Source of the DNA: Gammaproteobacteria bacterium | GTDB lineage: Bacteria; Pseudomonadota; Gammaproteobacteria; HTCC5015 | Direction: 5' to 3' | Assembly (NCBI GenBank): GCA_013817245.1 | Contig: JACDDA010000004.1 | Coordinates: 186,001 to 250,000 of the forward strand | DNA length: 64,000 nucleotides | Notes under the pieces: generated by a model | Told to the model about the DNA's origin: nothing | Database searches by the model: none | Seen by the model: the letters and a program-made list of their open reading frames with translations, nothing else | Made by a program: the position numbers and the translations under genes | Part shown: positions 1 through 9,708 of the stretch, piece by piece | How the letters are laid out: each line of letters begins with the position of its first letter | Position numbering within the stretch: the first letter of the stretch is position 1

Positions 1-410
1 GTGTATTACAAATACCCGAAAGTGGTTGGTATGATACCGGCGATATTGTAACGATAGATGATGAAGGTTATGTGCGCATTGTTGGACGCGCCAAACGTTT
101 TGCGAAAATTGCCGGCGAAATGGTTTCGCTGAGTGCGGTAGAACAATTAATCAGTGGCGCTTGGCCTGACAAGCTACATGCCGTCATTGCTATTCCGGAT
201 CAACGTAAAGGTGAACAGCTGGTATTAATCACGAATGCCATTAATCTTGAGCGTCGTGATATAGCAGAAATTTTACGACAACAAGGTGCCGCGGAATTAA
301 TGCTGCCTCGTCATATCGTACATGTTAAACAATTGCCTATGTTGGGCACCGGTAAAATAGATTATATGAGCTTGCAAAAAGAAGTGAGCACCACCTTAAA
401 ACCGGATTAA
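1..410 (+). CDS. aas: Aas C-terminus (acyl-ACP synthetase / 2-acylglycerophosphoethanolamine acyltransferase), 5' truncated
   Basis: The frame is open from base 3 to the stop at 408-410, so this is the 3' end of a gene running in from the left; the GTG at 72 is internal. The start of the visible part reads GWYDTGD followed by DDEGYVRIVGRAKRF, the hinge signature of adenylate-forming (ANL) enzymes. A late GTGKIDY supplies the C-terminal catalytic Lys. The tail resembles the synthetase half of Aas, which re-acylates lysophosphatidylethanolamine at the inner membrane. Another acyl-CoA/ACP ligase is possible because the acyltransferase half is outside the window. Confidence 0.75.
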   Translation, partial: VLQIPESGWYDTGDIVTIDDEGYVRIVGRAKRFAKIAGEMVSLSAVEQLISGAWPDKLHAVIAIPDQRKGEQLVLITNAINLERRDIAEILRQQGAAELMLPRHIVHVKQLPMLGTGKIDYMSLQKEVSTTLKPD

Positions 411-422
411 CAAGGCCTCCAT

Positions 423-1403
423 TTATTCTGCGCTAGCACTCGCGGTTTTTTGACGAACAAATGCCACTTTGTCAAATTGCGGCAAACTCGCTTTCAGAAA
501 TTCGTCTATCGAAACGGAGCTTGTGGCATAGTACGCAGGCGGTTTTAACACGCGTACATAATCGGGTTCTTCTGAAAAATCCGGTTGATAAACATAAAAT
601 GCAAAAGCTAAGAAACTAATAATGCTCGCCGACAATGCCATTGACATAACAGTACGTCGACGTGCGGGAAAATTACTGGCCAAATACAAACCGCCCCATA
701 ACAACACAAACAAACCGATAATATAACCGCCAATCGCTAATACACGTTGCAATAATAAATTCGCTGAATTAAATGCGATAACTTCTACCATTTCATCAAA
801 AAAAGTTAACAAAATCATAAAGACTAAGGCAATACTAACATGCGCTAAAAAGCGGCCATCATGGCGCAATACGCGCCCTACAAATGACCACAGCAGTCCC
901 CATAAAGTTGCAATAAAAATAGGTAAAACCGCCGTGATTAATAATTTCTGGATATTCATGGGTTCGTACCACGTACGATATTCACCCCAAATAAAAATGC
1001 TAAACGCAAACATCATTAATAACATCACATAGGGCAAACGATTGAGACGTCGAATGTACGGCTCCCAAGAATCTAGCGGCAACGTCTCAGCCACAGGATG
1101 GCTTGTTAATAACATACGCAAGCGTACACGACCTAAAATAAATTCATCGCCTGATTGACAAACTTCTTCTTGAATCACGTCATGCTTTTGCCGTGAATAA
1201 GTACCATTCAAACTGCTGATATCACGTAAGCGCCAACCCTGTTCTGGATCGTGACTTAAAATAGCATGATGGGGTGAAACATGCGGATCAGACAAAATGA
1301 TGTCGTTATCATAGGCACGCCCTATACGAATAACGCTTTGATTAAAACGATAGACTTCTAAAGCACGTTGCGAACGATTCACAACTTCAACAATTATTTC
1401 CAT
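423..1403 (-). CDS. FHA-domain multi-pass membrane protein
   Basis: 326 residues. An N-terminal forkhead-associated domain (about residues 5-100) shows RIGRAYDNDI, SPHHA and NGTY, the usual phosphothreonine-binding loops. It is followed by about five hydrophobic helices (roughly 123-142, 153-175, 185-205, 220-243 and 252-272) and a short hydrophilic tail. The FHA domain is therefore probably cytoplasmic on an inner-membrane anchor. Its first 10 nt (ATGGAAATAA) contain the stop of the upstream protease gene, so the two are translationally coupled. No Ser/Thr kinase gene is visible nearby; the phospho-partner is unknown. Confidence 0.8.
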   Translation of the reverse strand: MEIIVEVVNRSQRALEVYRFNQSVIRIGRAYDNDIILSDPHVSPHHAILSHDPEQGWRLRDISSLNGTYSRQKHDVIQEEVCQSGDEFILGRVRLRMLLTSHPVAETLPLDSWEPYIRRLNRLPYVMLLMMFAFSIFIWGEYRTWYEPMNIQKLLITAVLPIFIATLWGLLWSFVGRVLRHDGRFLAHVSIALVFMILLTFFDEMVEVIAFNSANLLLQRVLAIGGYIIGLFVLLWGGLYLASNFPARRRTVMSMALSASIISFLAFAFYVYQPDFSEEPDYVRVLKPPAYYATSSVSIDEFLKASLPQFDKVAFVRQKTASASAE

Positions 1404-2779
1404 TGAATATTCTCCATGAATTTTTTACTGAACTTCATGGCCAAATTTTTATCGACACCCGCTAATGTGAAGTGCGCCACCAATCCTTGTTTTTTATGAT
1501 TAACGGTCGCGCCAATAAATAACACATCATACAAATCATCAAAATCAGCATAGGCGCGAGTGCATAAAGAGACTCGCATTATCATTGGTTTTATTGGAGA
1601 AACAACCGCAGCCGTTTTTTTGCTGGTTTTTTTATGGGCTTTAGCTGCTTTTTCTTCTGCAATTTTTTGTGCGTCTTGTTGAGCTTCAATAGCGACATTA
1701 TTGTCAACAAAAGCTTCATGACAAGAAAAATTGCTGACCTTGCCCTCTTTTACCTTATTTACAGAATTAACACTGCCAATCATACCTTCATAACGCGCAT
1801 AAAATTGTGAAGAACTTAATTGATCAGTTTCTACTGAGGTAAATTCATATTCCAACCCACCAGTCGTAAAATCACGTCCTAAATAAATATATTCGTTGTG
1901 CGTGCACAGACTACGAACAGTACTAACCAACTCTTTATTATTATCAGCACCTGCTTGCGTGGATTCACCCCAGCAACGCGCAAACTTAGCCATTTCACCA
2001 ATTACTTTAGCGCGCCCAACATCAATAGTCGGCCATTTTGCATCTAACAAAATATCCATGAAACGTTGCTGATTATTTTTAAGCTGTGCATGAATACGTG
2101 TTTTTAAACTATCTTGCGTTTGCGGATTGCTGCGATATTGTTTTATTAACGCATGCAGTTTATCCACGGGTACCAAAAAACCAATGCCATTACCCGATGT
2201 TGCAACATTGACTCCGAATACTTCGCCATCAGCATCCAAGGTAGGGCCACCGCTCATGCCGGGATTCATTGCGCCTGAAAACAAAATGCGTCGATAAAAA
2301 CTGCGTTCGACAAATCCGCTATACGTACCGTGCACCACGGTCATACCAAGATCCCGCGGATTGCCTAAAGAATAAGCTTCAGCGCCGCGCTGTGGAATAT
2401 TAGAACTTAACTCGAGATAGGTTTGTTCGGTGACATCACGTTGCACTAACGCTAAATCATTAATCACGTCGACATCAACAACGCGTAACTCGCCTGCTTT
2501 GCCGGTGTTATCAATATATTCCAAACGATATCGTTTTGGATGTTGTACCCAATCGGAAACCACATGGTAATTCGTTGCTAATAAACCATCCGCGGCGATA
2601 GCAAAACCAGAACCAACCGATGTTTTAGTACCTGAGCCTGCTTCTAATACGCGAATCTGATAAATGCGATCATTAAAGGTTTCAAATAAATTTTGCGCTT
2701 CACTATTCCCAGCGCTAGCGGATAAACAAAATCCAGCGCCTAGTATCAGTAGGCATCCTGCCACAAAACGATTAATCAC
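1394..2779 (-). CDS. exported trypsin-like (S1/DegP-type) serine protease
   Basis: 461 residues with a Sec signal peptide (hydrophobic stretch ending LSASAG, about residue 24). The catalytic triad is visible: His in TNYHVV, Asp in INDLALV and Ser in NPGMSGGP. The protease core covers about residues 50-215. There is no recognisable PDZ domain. The C-terminal half (220-461) is a Lys/Ala-rich, poorly characterised extension. It likely acts in the periplasm. The stop overlaps the start of the FHA membrane protein, suggesting a signalling/proteolysis pair across the inner membrane. The substrate is unknown. Confidence 0.82.
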   Translation of the reverse strand: MINRFVAGCLLILGAGFCLSASAGNSEAQNLFETFNDRIYQIRVLEAGSGTKTSVGSGFAIAADGLLATNYHVVSDWVQHPKRYRLEYIDNTGKAGELRVVDVDVINDLALVQRDVTEQTYLELSSNIPQRGAEAYSLGNPRDLGMTVVHGTYSGFVERSFYRRILFSGAMNPGMSGGPTLDADGEVFGVNVATSGNGIGFLVPVDKLHALIKQYRSNPQTQDSLKTRIHAQLKNNQQRFMDILLDAKWPTIDVGRAKVIGEMAKFARCWGESTQAGADNNKELVSTVRSLCTHNEYIYLGRDFTTGGLEYEFTSVETDQLSSSQFYARYEGMIGSVNSVNKVKEGKVSNFSCHEAFVDNNVAIEAQQDAQKIAEEKAAKAHKKTSKKTAAVVSPIKPMIMRVSLCTRAYADFDDLYDVLFIGATVNHKKQGLVAHFTLAGVDKNLAMKFSKKFMENIQWK

Positions 2780-2852
2780 TTGATGACCTTATGTTTTTGT
2801 AAAGTTAATTCAGTATCTTACGGATAGCGCTGATTCGACTCAACCGCTTCAC

Positions 2853-4010
2853 TTAACTCTGAGCAGATTTAGGGCCAATAATCACCGCAGTACGCAATTT
2901 AGATTGGCCAAATTGACACATACGTTCAAAATCATCGCGCCGAATGGGAATGTCGAGACAGTCCAAGACGGTTTTGTGCAAATCCACATCAACTTCTGGA
3001 TCGCTGAGATAAACAAAATCATCATCGGCGGCAGTCATAACCATCCAATGCGGACTTTTGCTGCGTGCTAGCTGATAAGAGCTAATTAAAACTAAGGGAA
3101 CATAACCCTGGGTCAGCGCTTCCACCAATTCACTGGTGCTTAATGCACGATAATATTGCTGCACATTGGTCAGCGCCAATTCTTCTTCAAAAGCTCGATG
3201 CACATCGCGCATCACAGATTTCTTTTCTTCGTGACGCACGCCGTCTAAAAATAAGGGTTCTCTACTATTTATATACAACTGGACTTCGAAACCTCGCCGC
3301 CAAGCTGCCAGCGCTAAGCCATGCGGCCCACAACCACCATGTCCGGCGGTCATAAAAATAGTGGTAGCTTCGCGCCATAACTGTAATTCCAGCGTGCGCG
3401 TAAATAAAATGCTGGGATCAAATGCACGCATGGCCATCATCAATGCCGCTGGCCCGCAGGTAAACTCGGTGGTTTGTACATAATAAGGAACTTCGACTGA
3501 GCGTACACCGCGAAAATGACGAATGCGTTTTTCAAAACGCAAAGCGTCCGCATGATCTTCGTAATAATCTGGGTACACACCAAACTGACGATAACCTTGA
3601 CGTCGATATAAACGTTGCGCCACATCATTATCAGGATGCACTTCCAAACGCACAGATAAGCAACCTTTGGCTTCGGCGCGCGCTTCCGCACCTTCCAGCA
3701 AACGATCCGCCAAACGTTGGCCGCGCATTTCTGGTGCAACGGCTAAAGAATAAATCCGCGCTAAGGAGGTGCCCGCATGTAGTAAAACTAAAATATAAGC
3801 CACCAACTCGCCATTATGTTCGGCAATTTGTAAATCAGCTTTGCCCTTAGTCAGCATCCACCGAAAACTGCGGCGACTTAAACGGTCGTAGTCAAAACAA
3901 CGTTGCTCTAACAAAACTAAATTATCGACATCATCCAAACAGGCAGGTCGAATCACTAACTCAGCCAGCTGAGTGTTATTTTGTGAAACGACATTATTGC
4001 CAGCAGACAT
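2853..4010 (-). CDS. GNAT acetyltransferase fused to C39-like peptidase
   Basis: 385 residues. Residues about 16-160 are a RimI-like GNAT fold with the acetyl-CoA loop APEMRGQRLADRL. Residues about 170-380 are a papain-like C39-type domain: Gln then Cys in VQTTEFTCGPAAL (Cys near 183), His in SPHWMVM (near 319) and Asp in YLSDPE (near 336), a complete triad. AGGAG lies 5 nt before ATG 4010. It is divergent from the RimK-like ligase across 110 bp, a pairing I recognise from other proteobacteria. The family implies a role in peptide or protein modification and trimming; the actual substrate is not known. Confidence 0.82.
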   Translation of the reverse strand: MSAGNNVVSQNNTQLAELVIRPACLDDVDNLVLLEQRCFDYDRLSRRSFRWMLTKGKADLQIAEHNGELVAYILVLLHAGTSLARIYSLAVAPEMRGQRLADRLLEGAEARAEAKGCLSVRLEVHPDNDVAQRLYRRQGYRQFGVYPDYYEDHADALRFEKRIRHFRGVRSVEVPYYVQTTEFTCGPAALMMAMRAFDPSILFTRTLELQLWREATTIFMTAGHGGCGPHGLALAAWRRGFEVQLYINSREPLFLDGVRHEEKKSVMRDVHRAFEEELALTNVQQYYRALSTSELVEALTQGYVPLVLISSYQLARSKSPHWMVMTAADDDFVYLSDPEVDVDLHKTVLDCLDIPIRRDDFERMCQFGQSKLRTAVIIGPKSAQS

Positions 4011-4120
4011 ACTTACTCCTTATGCTTACCATCTTGCGGGTAGCAACCCTATTATGCCAGTTACGGCCTAGGACATATTGCCCCATTTGACACGTTGAGA
4101 GGTTTAAAGGAAAGTCACGC

Positions 4121-5617
4121 ATGGCAAAACTTATCGTAGTAGTTGATCAAACTGAAGACTGGGAAGCTTACCATCCCAGCGAACACGTCATGACGGTGCA
4201 AGATTATCTGGCACTAGAGGCGCAGCCCTCTAGTCCTACCCTCGTCCTCAACTTATGTCGTCATTATCGCTATCTTAGCAATGGTTATTACTGCTCCTTA
4301 CTGGCGGAAGCACGCGGTCATCGTGTGTTGCCCTCGGTGCGAACCATTAACGATTTACGCAATAAATCACTTTATAGTTTAGGCATTGCCGATCTTACCG
4401 AAGCGTTAAATAAAGAATTGCGACGCTCGCGTGAAACACCGGACCAATTCAGCATTAAAATTTTCTTTGGTTACACCAGTCATGATGCTTTACAAGGTTT
4501 AGCGCGCCAAGTGTTTGAAATGTTACCCGCACCGATTTTACGCGTAGAATTTGTTAGAGAAGGCGCATGGCGCATTGATGCAATTAAAGCCGACAGCATT
4601 AATGATTTAAATGCGGAAGAAGAAGATGTATTCGCTAATCGTTTAGAATTATTCAATCGCAAAATATGGCGAAAAAAACGCGCCGCACGCAGCTATCGAT
4701 ACGATATGGCAATTTTAACCAATCCCAAAGACACCATGCCACCTAGCTGCAATAAAGCCTTAAAAAACTTTATTCGGGCGGGTCGTAAATTAGGCTTAGA
4801 TGTCGAACTGATTGAGAAAAAAGATTTTAGTACGCTCGCTGAATACGACGCTTTATTTATTCGAGAAACTACCGCCATCGATCACCATACTTATCGCTTC
4901 GCAAAAAAAGCAGAAAACGAAGGCATGATCGTGATTGATGATCCTGAATCTATCTTAAGGTGCACTAATAAAATTTATCTCGCTAACCTATTCGACACCC
5001 GTCGCGTCGCCACACCGAAAACCGCGATACTTAGCAAAGATCGTCCTAAAGATTGGGAAATCGATACCGCGCCGTTAAATTATCCAATGATTTTAAAAAT
5101 TCCTGATGGCGCATTTTCGCTGGGCATGTATAAAGTGACAAATGCCGATGAACTGCGTAAGGGTTTAAAAGAGCTTTTTAAACAATCATCTTTAATTCTC
5201 GCGCAAGAATTTTATTACACTGATTACGATTGGCGCATCGGCATTATCAATGGCCAGCCCTTATTCGCTTGTCAATATTTTATGAGCAAAGGTCATTGGC
5301 AAATTTACCAACATGCGAATGATGGCAAAACGCAAGTCGGTAAATTTAAAACAATTCCGATAGAAGACGCCCCTGCCATCGTAGTGAAAACCGCTTTAAA
5401 AGCAGCTAAATTAATTGGCAATGGTTTATATGGCGTTGATTTAAAACAACGTGACGATCAAGTGGTGGTCATGGAAATTAATGACAATCCAAATATAGAT
5501 GCCGGCGTGGAAGACCTTATACTAGGCGATATGTTGTACGAAAAAATTATGACTGAATTTGTGCGCCGCTTAGAATTGCGCACCCAGCAACGTCGACAAA
5601 TTCAGCCGAATCTTTAA
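4121..5617 (+). CDS. RimK-like ATP-grasp ligase with N-terminal RLAN-type domain
   Basis: 498 residues. The N-terminal 150-200 residues match the RimK-like ATP-grasp N-terminal (RLAN) type region. The C-terminal 270-480 is an ATP-grasp fold: YPMILKIPDG (nucleotide Lys), DYDWRIGIINGQP and the Mg-binding segment VVMEINDNPNIDAG. These enzymes join an amino acid or peptide carboxylate to an amine using ATP; E. coli RimK adds glutamates to ribosomal protein S6, but that protein lacks this N-terminal extension. AAGGA lies about 9 nt before ATG 4121. Its neighbour across the divergent promoter is the GNAT/C39 fusion, so joint action on one peptide or protein is inferred. Confidence 0.82.
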   Translation: MAKLIVVVDQTEDWEAYHPSEHVMTVQDYLALEAQPSSPTLVLNLCRHYRYLSNGYYCSLLAEARGHRVLPSVRTINDLRNKSLYSLGIADLTEALNKELRRSRETPDQFSIKIFFGYTSHDALQGLARQVFEMLPAPILRVEFVREGAWRIDAIKADSINDLNAEEEDVFANRLELFNRKIWRKKRAARSYRYDMAILTNPKDTMPPSCNKALKNFIRAGRKLGLDVELIEKKDFSTLAEYDALFIRETTAIDHHTYRFAKKAENEGMIVIDDPESILRCTNKIYLANLFDTRRVATPKTAILSKDRPKDWEIDTAPLNYPMILKIPDGAFSLGMYKVTNADELRKGLKELFKQSSLILAQEFYYTDYDWRIGIINGQPLFACQYFMSKGHWQIYQHANDGKTQVGKFKTIPIEDAPAIVVKTALKAAKLIGNGLYGVDLKQRDDQVVVMEINDNPNIDAGVEDLILGDMLYEKIMTEFVRRLELRTQQRRQIQPNL

Positions 5618-5741
5618 GTTCAAACAACACTATCCAACAAACTATGCCGTCAATCTGGACACACTTGCCCTTACCTAACACTTTACCTACCGTCAATCTA
5701 TAGCGCTCTATCGCGTCCGCATCCGCATCCTAGGTATTGAC

Positions 5742-6164
5742 ATGTTCACCATTAAATCAAAATCCGCTGCCAAATCTATAAACGTCATTCCTGAACGGTT
5801 ATTACAAGCCAGCCTACAAACATTACTCGTCTCTGCTTTTGTGTATGGGGGCGCGTTATTAGTTTTTCCAAAGCCTAATACACGAGGTTTATTATTTGTC
5901 ATCACTTACATAGCAGAATATTTATTTGTCCTAGCGGGTGCATTCATGGCTTTTGTATTCATGAATAATTATGCAAACAATTACGCTTTAATTATTAGCT
6001 TAATGATGGGTGCTGGCAGTATTGTGATTTGGATTTATTTAATTTATTGCAAAAATTTATTATCAAAATATTTATTCGTCATACCCGCCATGCTGTGGTG
6101 TCTCGCGGGAGTTTATGCCAGTTATTATGGATTAGCCGGTTACAATGCGGGTATCGGTCGGTAA
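5742..6164 (+). CDS. small four-helix membrane protein, unknown function
   Basis: 140 residues, not assigned to a family. After about 22 basic/polar residues there are four hydrophobic segments (about 25-43, 50-74, 80-102 and 108-130) with short loops, one containing NNYANNY. It lies between the RimK-like ligase (124 bp gap) and the PhoX gene (25 bp gap), same strand, so it may be co-transcribed with PhoX. The 124-bp gap before it has the motif CGTCAATCT twice (about 5649 and 5692) but no clear terminator. Confidence 0.6.
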   Translation: MFTIKSKSAAKSINVIPERLLQASLQTLLVSAFVYGGALLVFPKPNTRGLLFVITYIAEYLFVLAGAFMAFVFMNNYANNYALIISLMMGAGSIVIWIYLIYCKNLLSKYLFVIPAMLWCLAGVYASYYGLAGYNAGIGR

Positions 6165-6189
6165 TAAACATTATTCTCTATAGGACACG

Positions 6190-7353
6190 ATGCACATGGA
6201 TAGACGCCACTTCTTAGCTTTAACAAGAGGTTTTGCAACAGCTTGTTTTTTACCTACGCTGGTCGCATGTAATGACAAAAAATCTCCTTTGGCACAAATA
6301 GACGTTTTACAAAAACCAAACAAACTCGGTTTGCGTTTACCCGAAGATTTCACTAGTCGCATTGTAGCGCGTAGCAGCCAAGCACCTTTAAACAACAATA
6401 ATTTTTTATGGCACGCGGCTCCCGATGGCGCCGGCATCTTTGCTACAGATGATGATGGTTGGATTTATGTTTCTAATAGCGAAATGCCTGACAACACCGG
6501 TGGCGTTAGCGCTTTACGTTTTAATCGACATGCAGAAATTATTGCGGCTTATCCTATTTTACAAAACACTAACCGTAATTGTGCAGGTGGCGTTACTCCT
6601 TGGGGAACCTGGTTATCGTGCGAAGAAAGTGGTGAAACAGGACGAGTGTTTGAATGCGATCCTTATGGAATACAAAATGCTATCGAACGCTCCGTATTAG
6701 GATATTTCAATCATGAAGCCGTCGCTGTTGATCCATTACGTGGCCATCTATATCTTACCGAAGACAGAACCGATGGAGGCTTATATCGATTTCGCGCCAC
6801 TAATTTTCATCCAAATGGTTACCCCAATTTGAAAAATGGCATTTTAGAAATTGCCGCTAGCAATGATCACGGCGTTGAATGGTTGCTCATTAACGATCCA
6901 TTAGCCATAAGCTCACCTACTCGTTATCAATATAACAATGCACTGCAATTTAATGGTGGCGAAGGAATTGTATATAACGACGAACGTATTATCTTTAGTA
7001 CTAAGGGTGATAATCGTTTGTGGCAATATTTTATTCCACAACAACAATTAGGCATTCTCTACAACGCCGCCAATTACAATAACCCGATATTAACGGGTGT
7101 TGATAATTTAGCGACCACCCGCTTTAACGATATATTAGTCGCTGAAGACGCTGGCGATATGCAAATTATTGTCATCACGCAGGGTGGCGATATTAAGCCT
7201 TTAGTGCAAATCATCGATCAAGATTTATCGGAAATAACAGGATTGGCACTTAGCCCAGATGGTAGTCGTTTATATTTTAGCTCTCAAAGAGGACATACGG
7301 GTCAATCAACAGCCGGCATTACTTACGAAATACGCGGACCATTATTACGTTAA
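6190..7353 (+). CDS. PhoX-family (DUF839) Tat-exported lipoprotein
   Basis: 387 residues. The N-terminus carries twin Arg in DRRHFLAL, a short hydrophobic stretch and LVAC, i.e. a Tat signal with a lipobox Cys near residue 26. The body has PhoX/DUF839 signatures: NCAGGVTPWGTWLSCEE, FNHEAVAVDP followed by GHLYLTED, and a late GLALSPDGSRLYF. PhoX proteins are Ca/Fe-dependent beta-propeller alkaline phosphatases, but many DUF839 members are uncharacterised, so phosphatase activity is inference. ATG 6190 and in-frame ATG 6196 are both possible; AGGA at 6181-6184 fits the second slightly better (10 nt). Confidence 0.78.
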   Translation: MHMDRRHFLALTRGFATACFLPTLVACNDKKSPLAQIDVLQKPNKLGLRLPEDFTSRIVARSSQAPLNNNNFLWHAAPDGAGIFATDDDGWIYVSNSEMPDNTGGVSALRFNRHAEIIAAYPILQNTNRNCAGGVTPWGTWLSCEESGETGRVFECDPYGIQNAIERSVLGYFNHEAVAVDPLRGHLYLTEDRTDGGLYRFRATNFHPNGYPNLKNGILEIAASNDHGVEWLLINDPLAISSPTRYQYNNALQFNGGEGIVYNDERIIFSTKGDNRLWQYFIPQQQLGILYNAANYNNPILTGVDNLATTRFNDILVAEDAGDMQIIVITQGGDIKPLVQIIDQDLSEITGLALSPDGSRLYFSSQRGHTGQSTAGITYEIRGPLLR

Positions 7354-7369
7354 TAATTAACCCAATCAT

Positions 7370-9616
7370 TTAACGTATAAAAAAATAATCCGGATGGACA
7401 GTCAGCTTTTGCATAAGCACTTCCGCTTGCTCTGAACTCATCGCCGGCGAAAAATAAAATCCTTGACCATATTCACAACCTAGGCTTCGTAATTTGCGTA
7501 ACTGTTCAGCCGTTTCTATACCTTCAGCGACCACATCTAAATTAAGGTTATGCGCCAAAGTAATAATAGTATCGACGATTTGTGACTGTGCGGGCACCGG
7601 GCCAGAGTCTAAGCGCATAACAAAAGAACGATCTATTTTTAAAGTGTCTATAGGCAAGCGATGCAAATAACTCAACGATGAATAACCGGTACCAAAATCA
7701 TCCATACTGAGTTTTATTTTCATCGATTTAAATTGCGCCAAAATAGCATTTATACACTCAGCATTTTCCATAACAACAGATTCAGTAATCTCAAAATTAA
7801 TAGCGGTAGGATTTATCCCTGTATCAGAAATAATGCGATCAATATGTTCAACTAAGTCAATCTGCGAAAATTGTCTAGGCGACAAATTTATACTGATAGT
7901 CCTAATCGGTACTTGTGGATATAAACGCCGCCAGCGTTGCAATTGCAAACACGCTTCTCTCATTACCCAATAACCAATCGGCACTATCATGCCAGTCTCT
8001 TCTGCTAAGGGAATAAATTCTGCGGGTGAAATAGAGCCTTTATTACCATGCCAGCGAATCAACGCTTCAAATGAAACCACGTGCCCATTTGCTAATGACA
8101 CAATAGGTTGGTAATGAACTTCGAATTCGCTTTTTTCAATAGCACGGCGTAAATTGGTTTCCATTTGCAAGGTTGCCGCCGCTTTAGCATGCAATTCAGC
8201 GTCAAAAATTTCATAACGTGCGCGCCCTTCCGCTTTGGCTTTATACATTGCAGTATCTGCATCACGCAACATATCTTCAGCGCTGTGGTAATTACCCGTG
8301 CTCAATGCAATACCTATACTCGCGGTAGTGAAAACTTCTTTGTTATCTAGTGCTAATGGCGAGGATAATAAATCTTGAATTCTATCCGATATAAACGTCG
8401 CATCATCGGCGTAGGCTATTTCTTCTAGTAAAATAGAAAACTCATCTCCACCTAATCGGGCCACCGTATCGCCAGGACGAATAAATTGTTGTAAGCGTTC
8501 GCCAATCGCAATTAATAATTTATCACCATACTTATGACCCATTACATCATTGATGTTTTTAAATCGATCAAGATCAATAAACAAAACCGCAAATTGAGAT
8601 TCTGGACGACGTTGAATACGCAAGATGGCATTATTGAGATGATCAATGAACAAGGTTCTATTGGCTAAACCCGTTAATGGATCGTGTAAAGCATCATGCC
8701 GACGCTGATCTTCCATCCGTTTCCAACGTGTAATATCCCGAGCTACTCCAATAAAATGCGTTAAGCGACCATCTTCTTCAAAAAATGGGATTAGCTTATC
8801 TTCTAACCAAATATAATCTTTTAAATGTTTAGGTTTAATCCGTGTTTCATGCGTGATGTGGGTAAATTCTGGCAAACGACTTACATCGCGCATTTGATGA
8901 GCGAACCACTCAATATCATGTAACCAATCTAAATCATCTGGATGCGTCATGTTTTTCCAGATAACAGAATCACCTAACATTTCCTCTGGCGCATAACCCA
9001 AGATGTCATAGACACGCGGGCTGGCATAACGCACTTTTCCAAAAGGTGATTTTTGTGTAGGCAATTCGCGAATGTAAACAAACTCGTCTATATAACCTAA
9101 GATACGTTGATAATCGCGGTCGCGTTCTTCTAATTGTTGGCGCACTGATAAATCATGCAAACTGGTCAGAATTTTGCGTTCAAACCAATCATCATCAATA
9201 TGTAAGTTCAGCAGTAATATAACATTCGGCAGCTGCGCTTCATGCGGCAGTTCTGGTAATTCAGCAATGAAAAAAATAGTTTTTGTCGTGCCGTGCCCAT
9301 GCAGTTTCTTTATTAATGTAACGCCACTTTCGTTTTTAATAACTTCATTAATAAAATAAAGGTGATGCCCACTCGATAAAATGCGATCCAGCGCTTCTTC
9401 GTAATTATCAACATAATCTAACTCAACCTGGCAGCTATGCATGCGGGAAAAACGTTGTTTGAAACGTGCAAACAAACCAATGTCATCACCCACCAACAAG
9501 GCTTTAATAATAATAGGATTATCGCCGAACGAATTTTCAGTCGATACCACATTGCTATTGCTAGGACTACTTACAACTAAGCGCATGAGCGCATCCCTGT
9601 CGCTATAAATTAACAT
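7370..9616 (-). CDS. REC-like / PAS / GGDEF / EAL cyclic-di-GMP enzyme
   Basis: About 748 residues. Order: a degenerate receiver-like domain, a PAS domain with PAC tail (ending GVARDITRWKRM), GGDEF with intact LGGDEF and an upstream RPGD inhibitory-site motif, and EAL with FEALIRWH, EITES, DDFGTGYSS, LKIDRSF and VVAEGIET. Both catalytic sites look intact, so it could make and degrade c-di-GMP. The start is uncertain: the frame opens at a TTG (9685), but the first 23 codons are a Gly/Pro-rich stretch read from a tandem repeat. ATG 9616 is used here; ATG 9586 is also possible. It is convergent with the PhoX gene. Confidence 0.85.
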   Translation of the reverse strand: MLIYSDRDALMRLVVSSPSNSNVVSTENSFGDNPIIIKALLVGDDIGLFARFKQRFSRMHSCQVELDYVDNYEEALDRILSSGHHLYFINEVIKNESGVTLIKKLHGHGTTKTIFFIAELPELPHEAQLPNVILLLNLHIDDDWFERKILTSLHDLSVRQQLEERDRDYQRILGYIDEFVYIRELPTQKSPFGKVRYASPRVYDILGYAPEEMLGDSVIWKNMTHPDDLDWLHDIEWFAHQMRDVSRLPEFTHITHETRIKPKHLKDYIWLEDKLIPFFEEDGRLTHFIGVARDITRWKRMEDQRRHDALHDPLTGLANRTLFIDHLNNAILRIQRRPESQFAVLFIDLDRFKNINDVMGHKYGDKLLIAIGERLQQFIRPGDTVARLGGDEFSILLEEIAYADDATFISDRIQDLLSSPLALDNKEVFTTASIGIALSTGNYHSAEDMLRDADTAMYKAKAEGRARYEIFDAELHAKAAATLQMETNLRRAIEKSEFEVHYQPIVSLANGHVVSFEALIRWHGNKGSISPAEFIPLAEETGMIVPIGYWVMREACLQLQRWRRLYPQVPIRTISINLSPRQFSQIDLVEHIDRIISDTGINPTAINFEITESVVMENAECINAILAQFKSMKIKLSMDDFGTGYSSLSYLHRLPIDTLKIDRSFVMRLDSGPVPAQSQIVDTIITLAHNLNLDVVAEGIETAEQLRKLRSLGCEYGQGFYFSPAMSSEQAEVLMQKLTVHPDYFFIR

Positions 9617-9621
9617 CTCCA

Positions 9622-9644
9622 CCGATCCACCGATCCCCGATCCA
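9622..9644. repeat. three tandem copies of CCGATCC(A)
   Basis: CCGATCCA, CCGATCC and CCGATCCA follow one another directly, in a GC-rich patch just upstream of the probable start of the GGDEF/EAL gene. If translation started further out it would be read as a Gly/Ser/Ile stretch. A change of one unit would alter the leader of this gene. Confidence 0.7.
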
Positions 9645-9708
9645 CCTGGGGGCCGCAGCCTGGCCATTGCTACTTTGTCGGCCAAAAAATCAATTTATGA
9701 AGGTTTAG

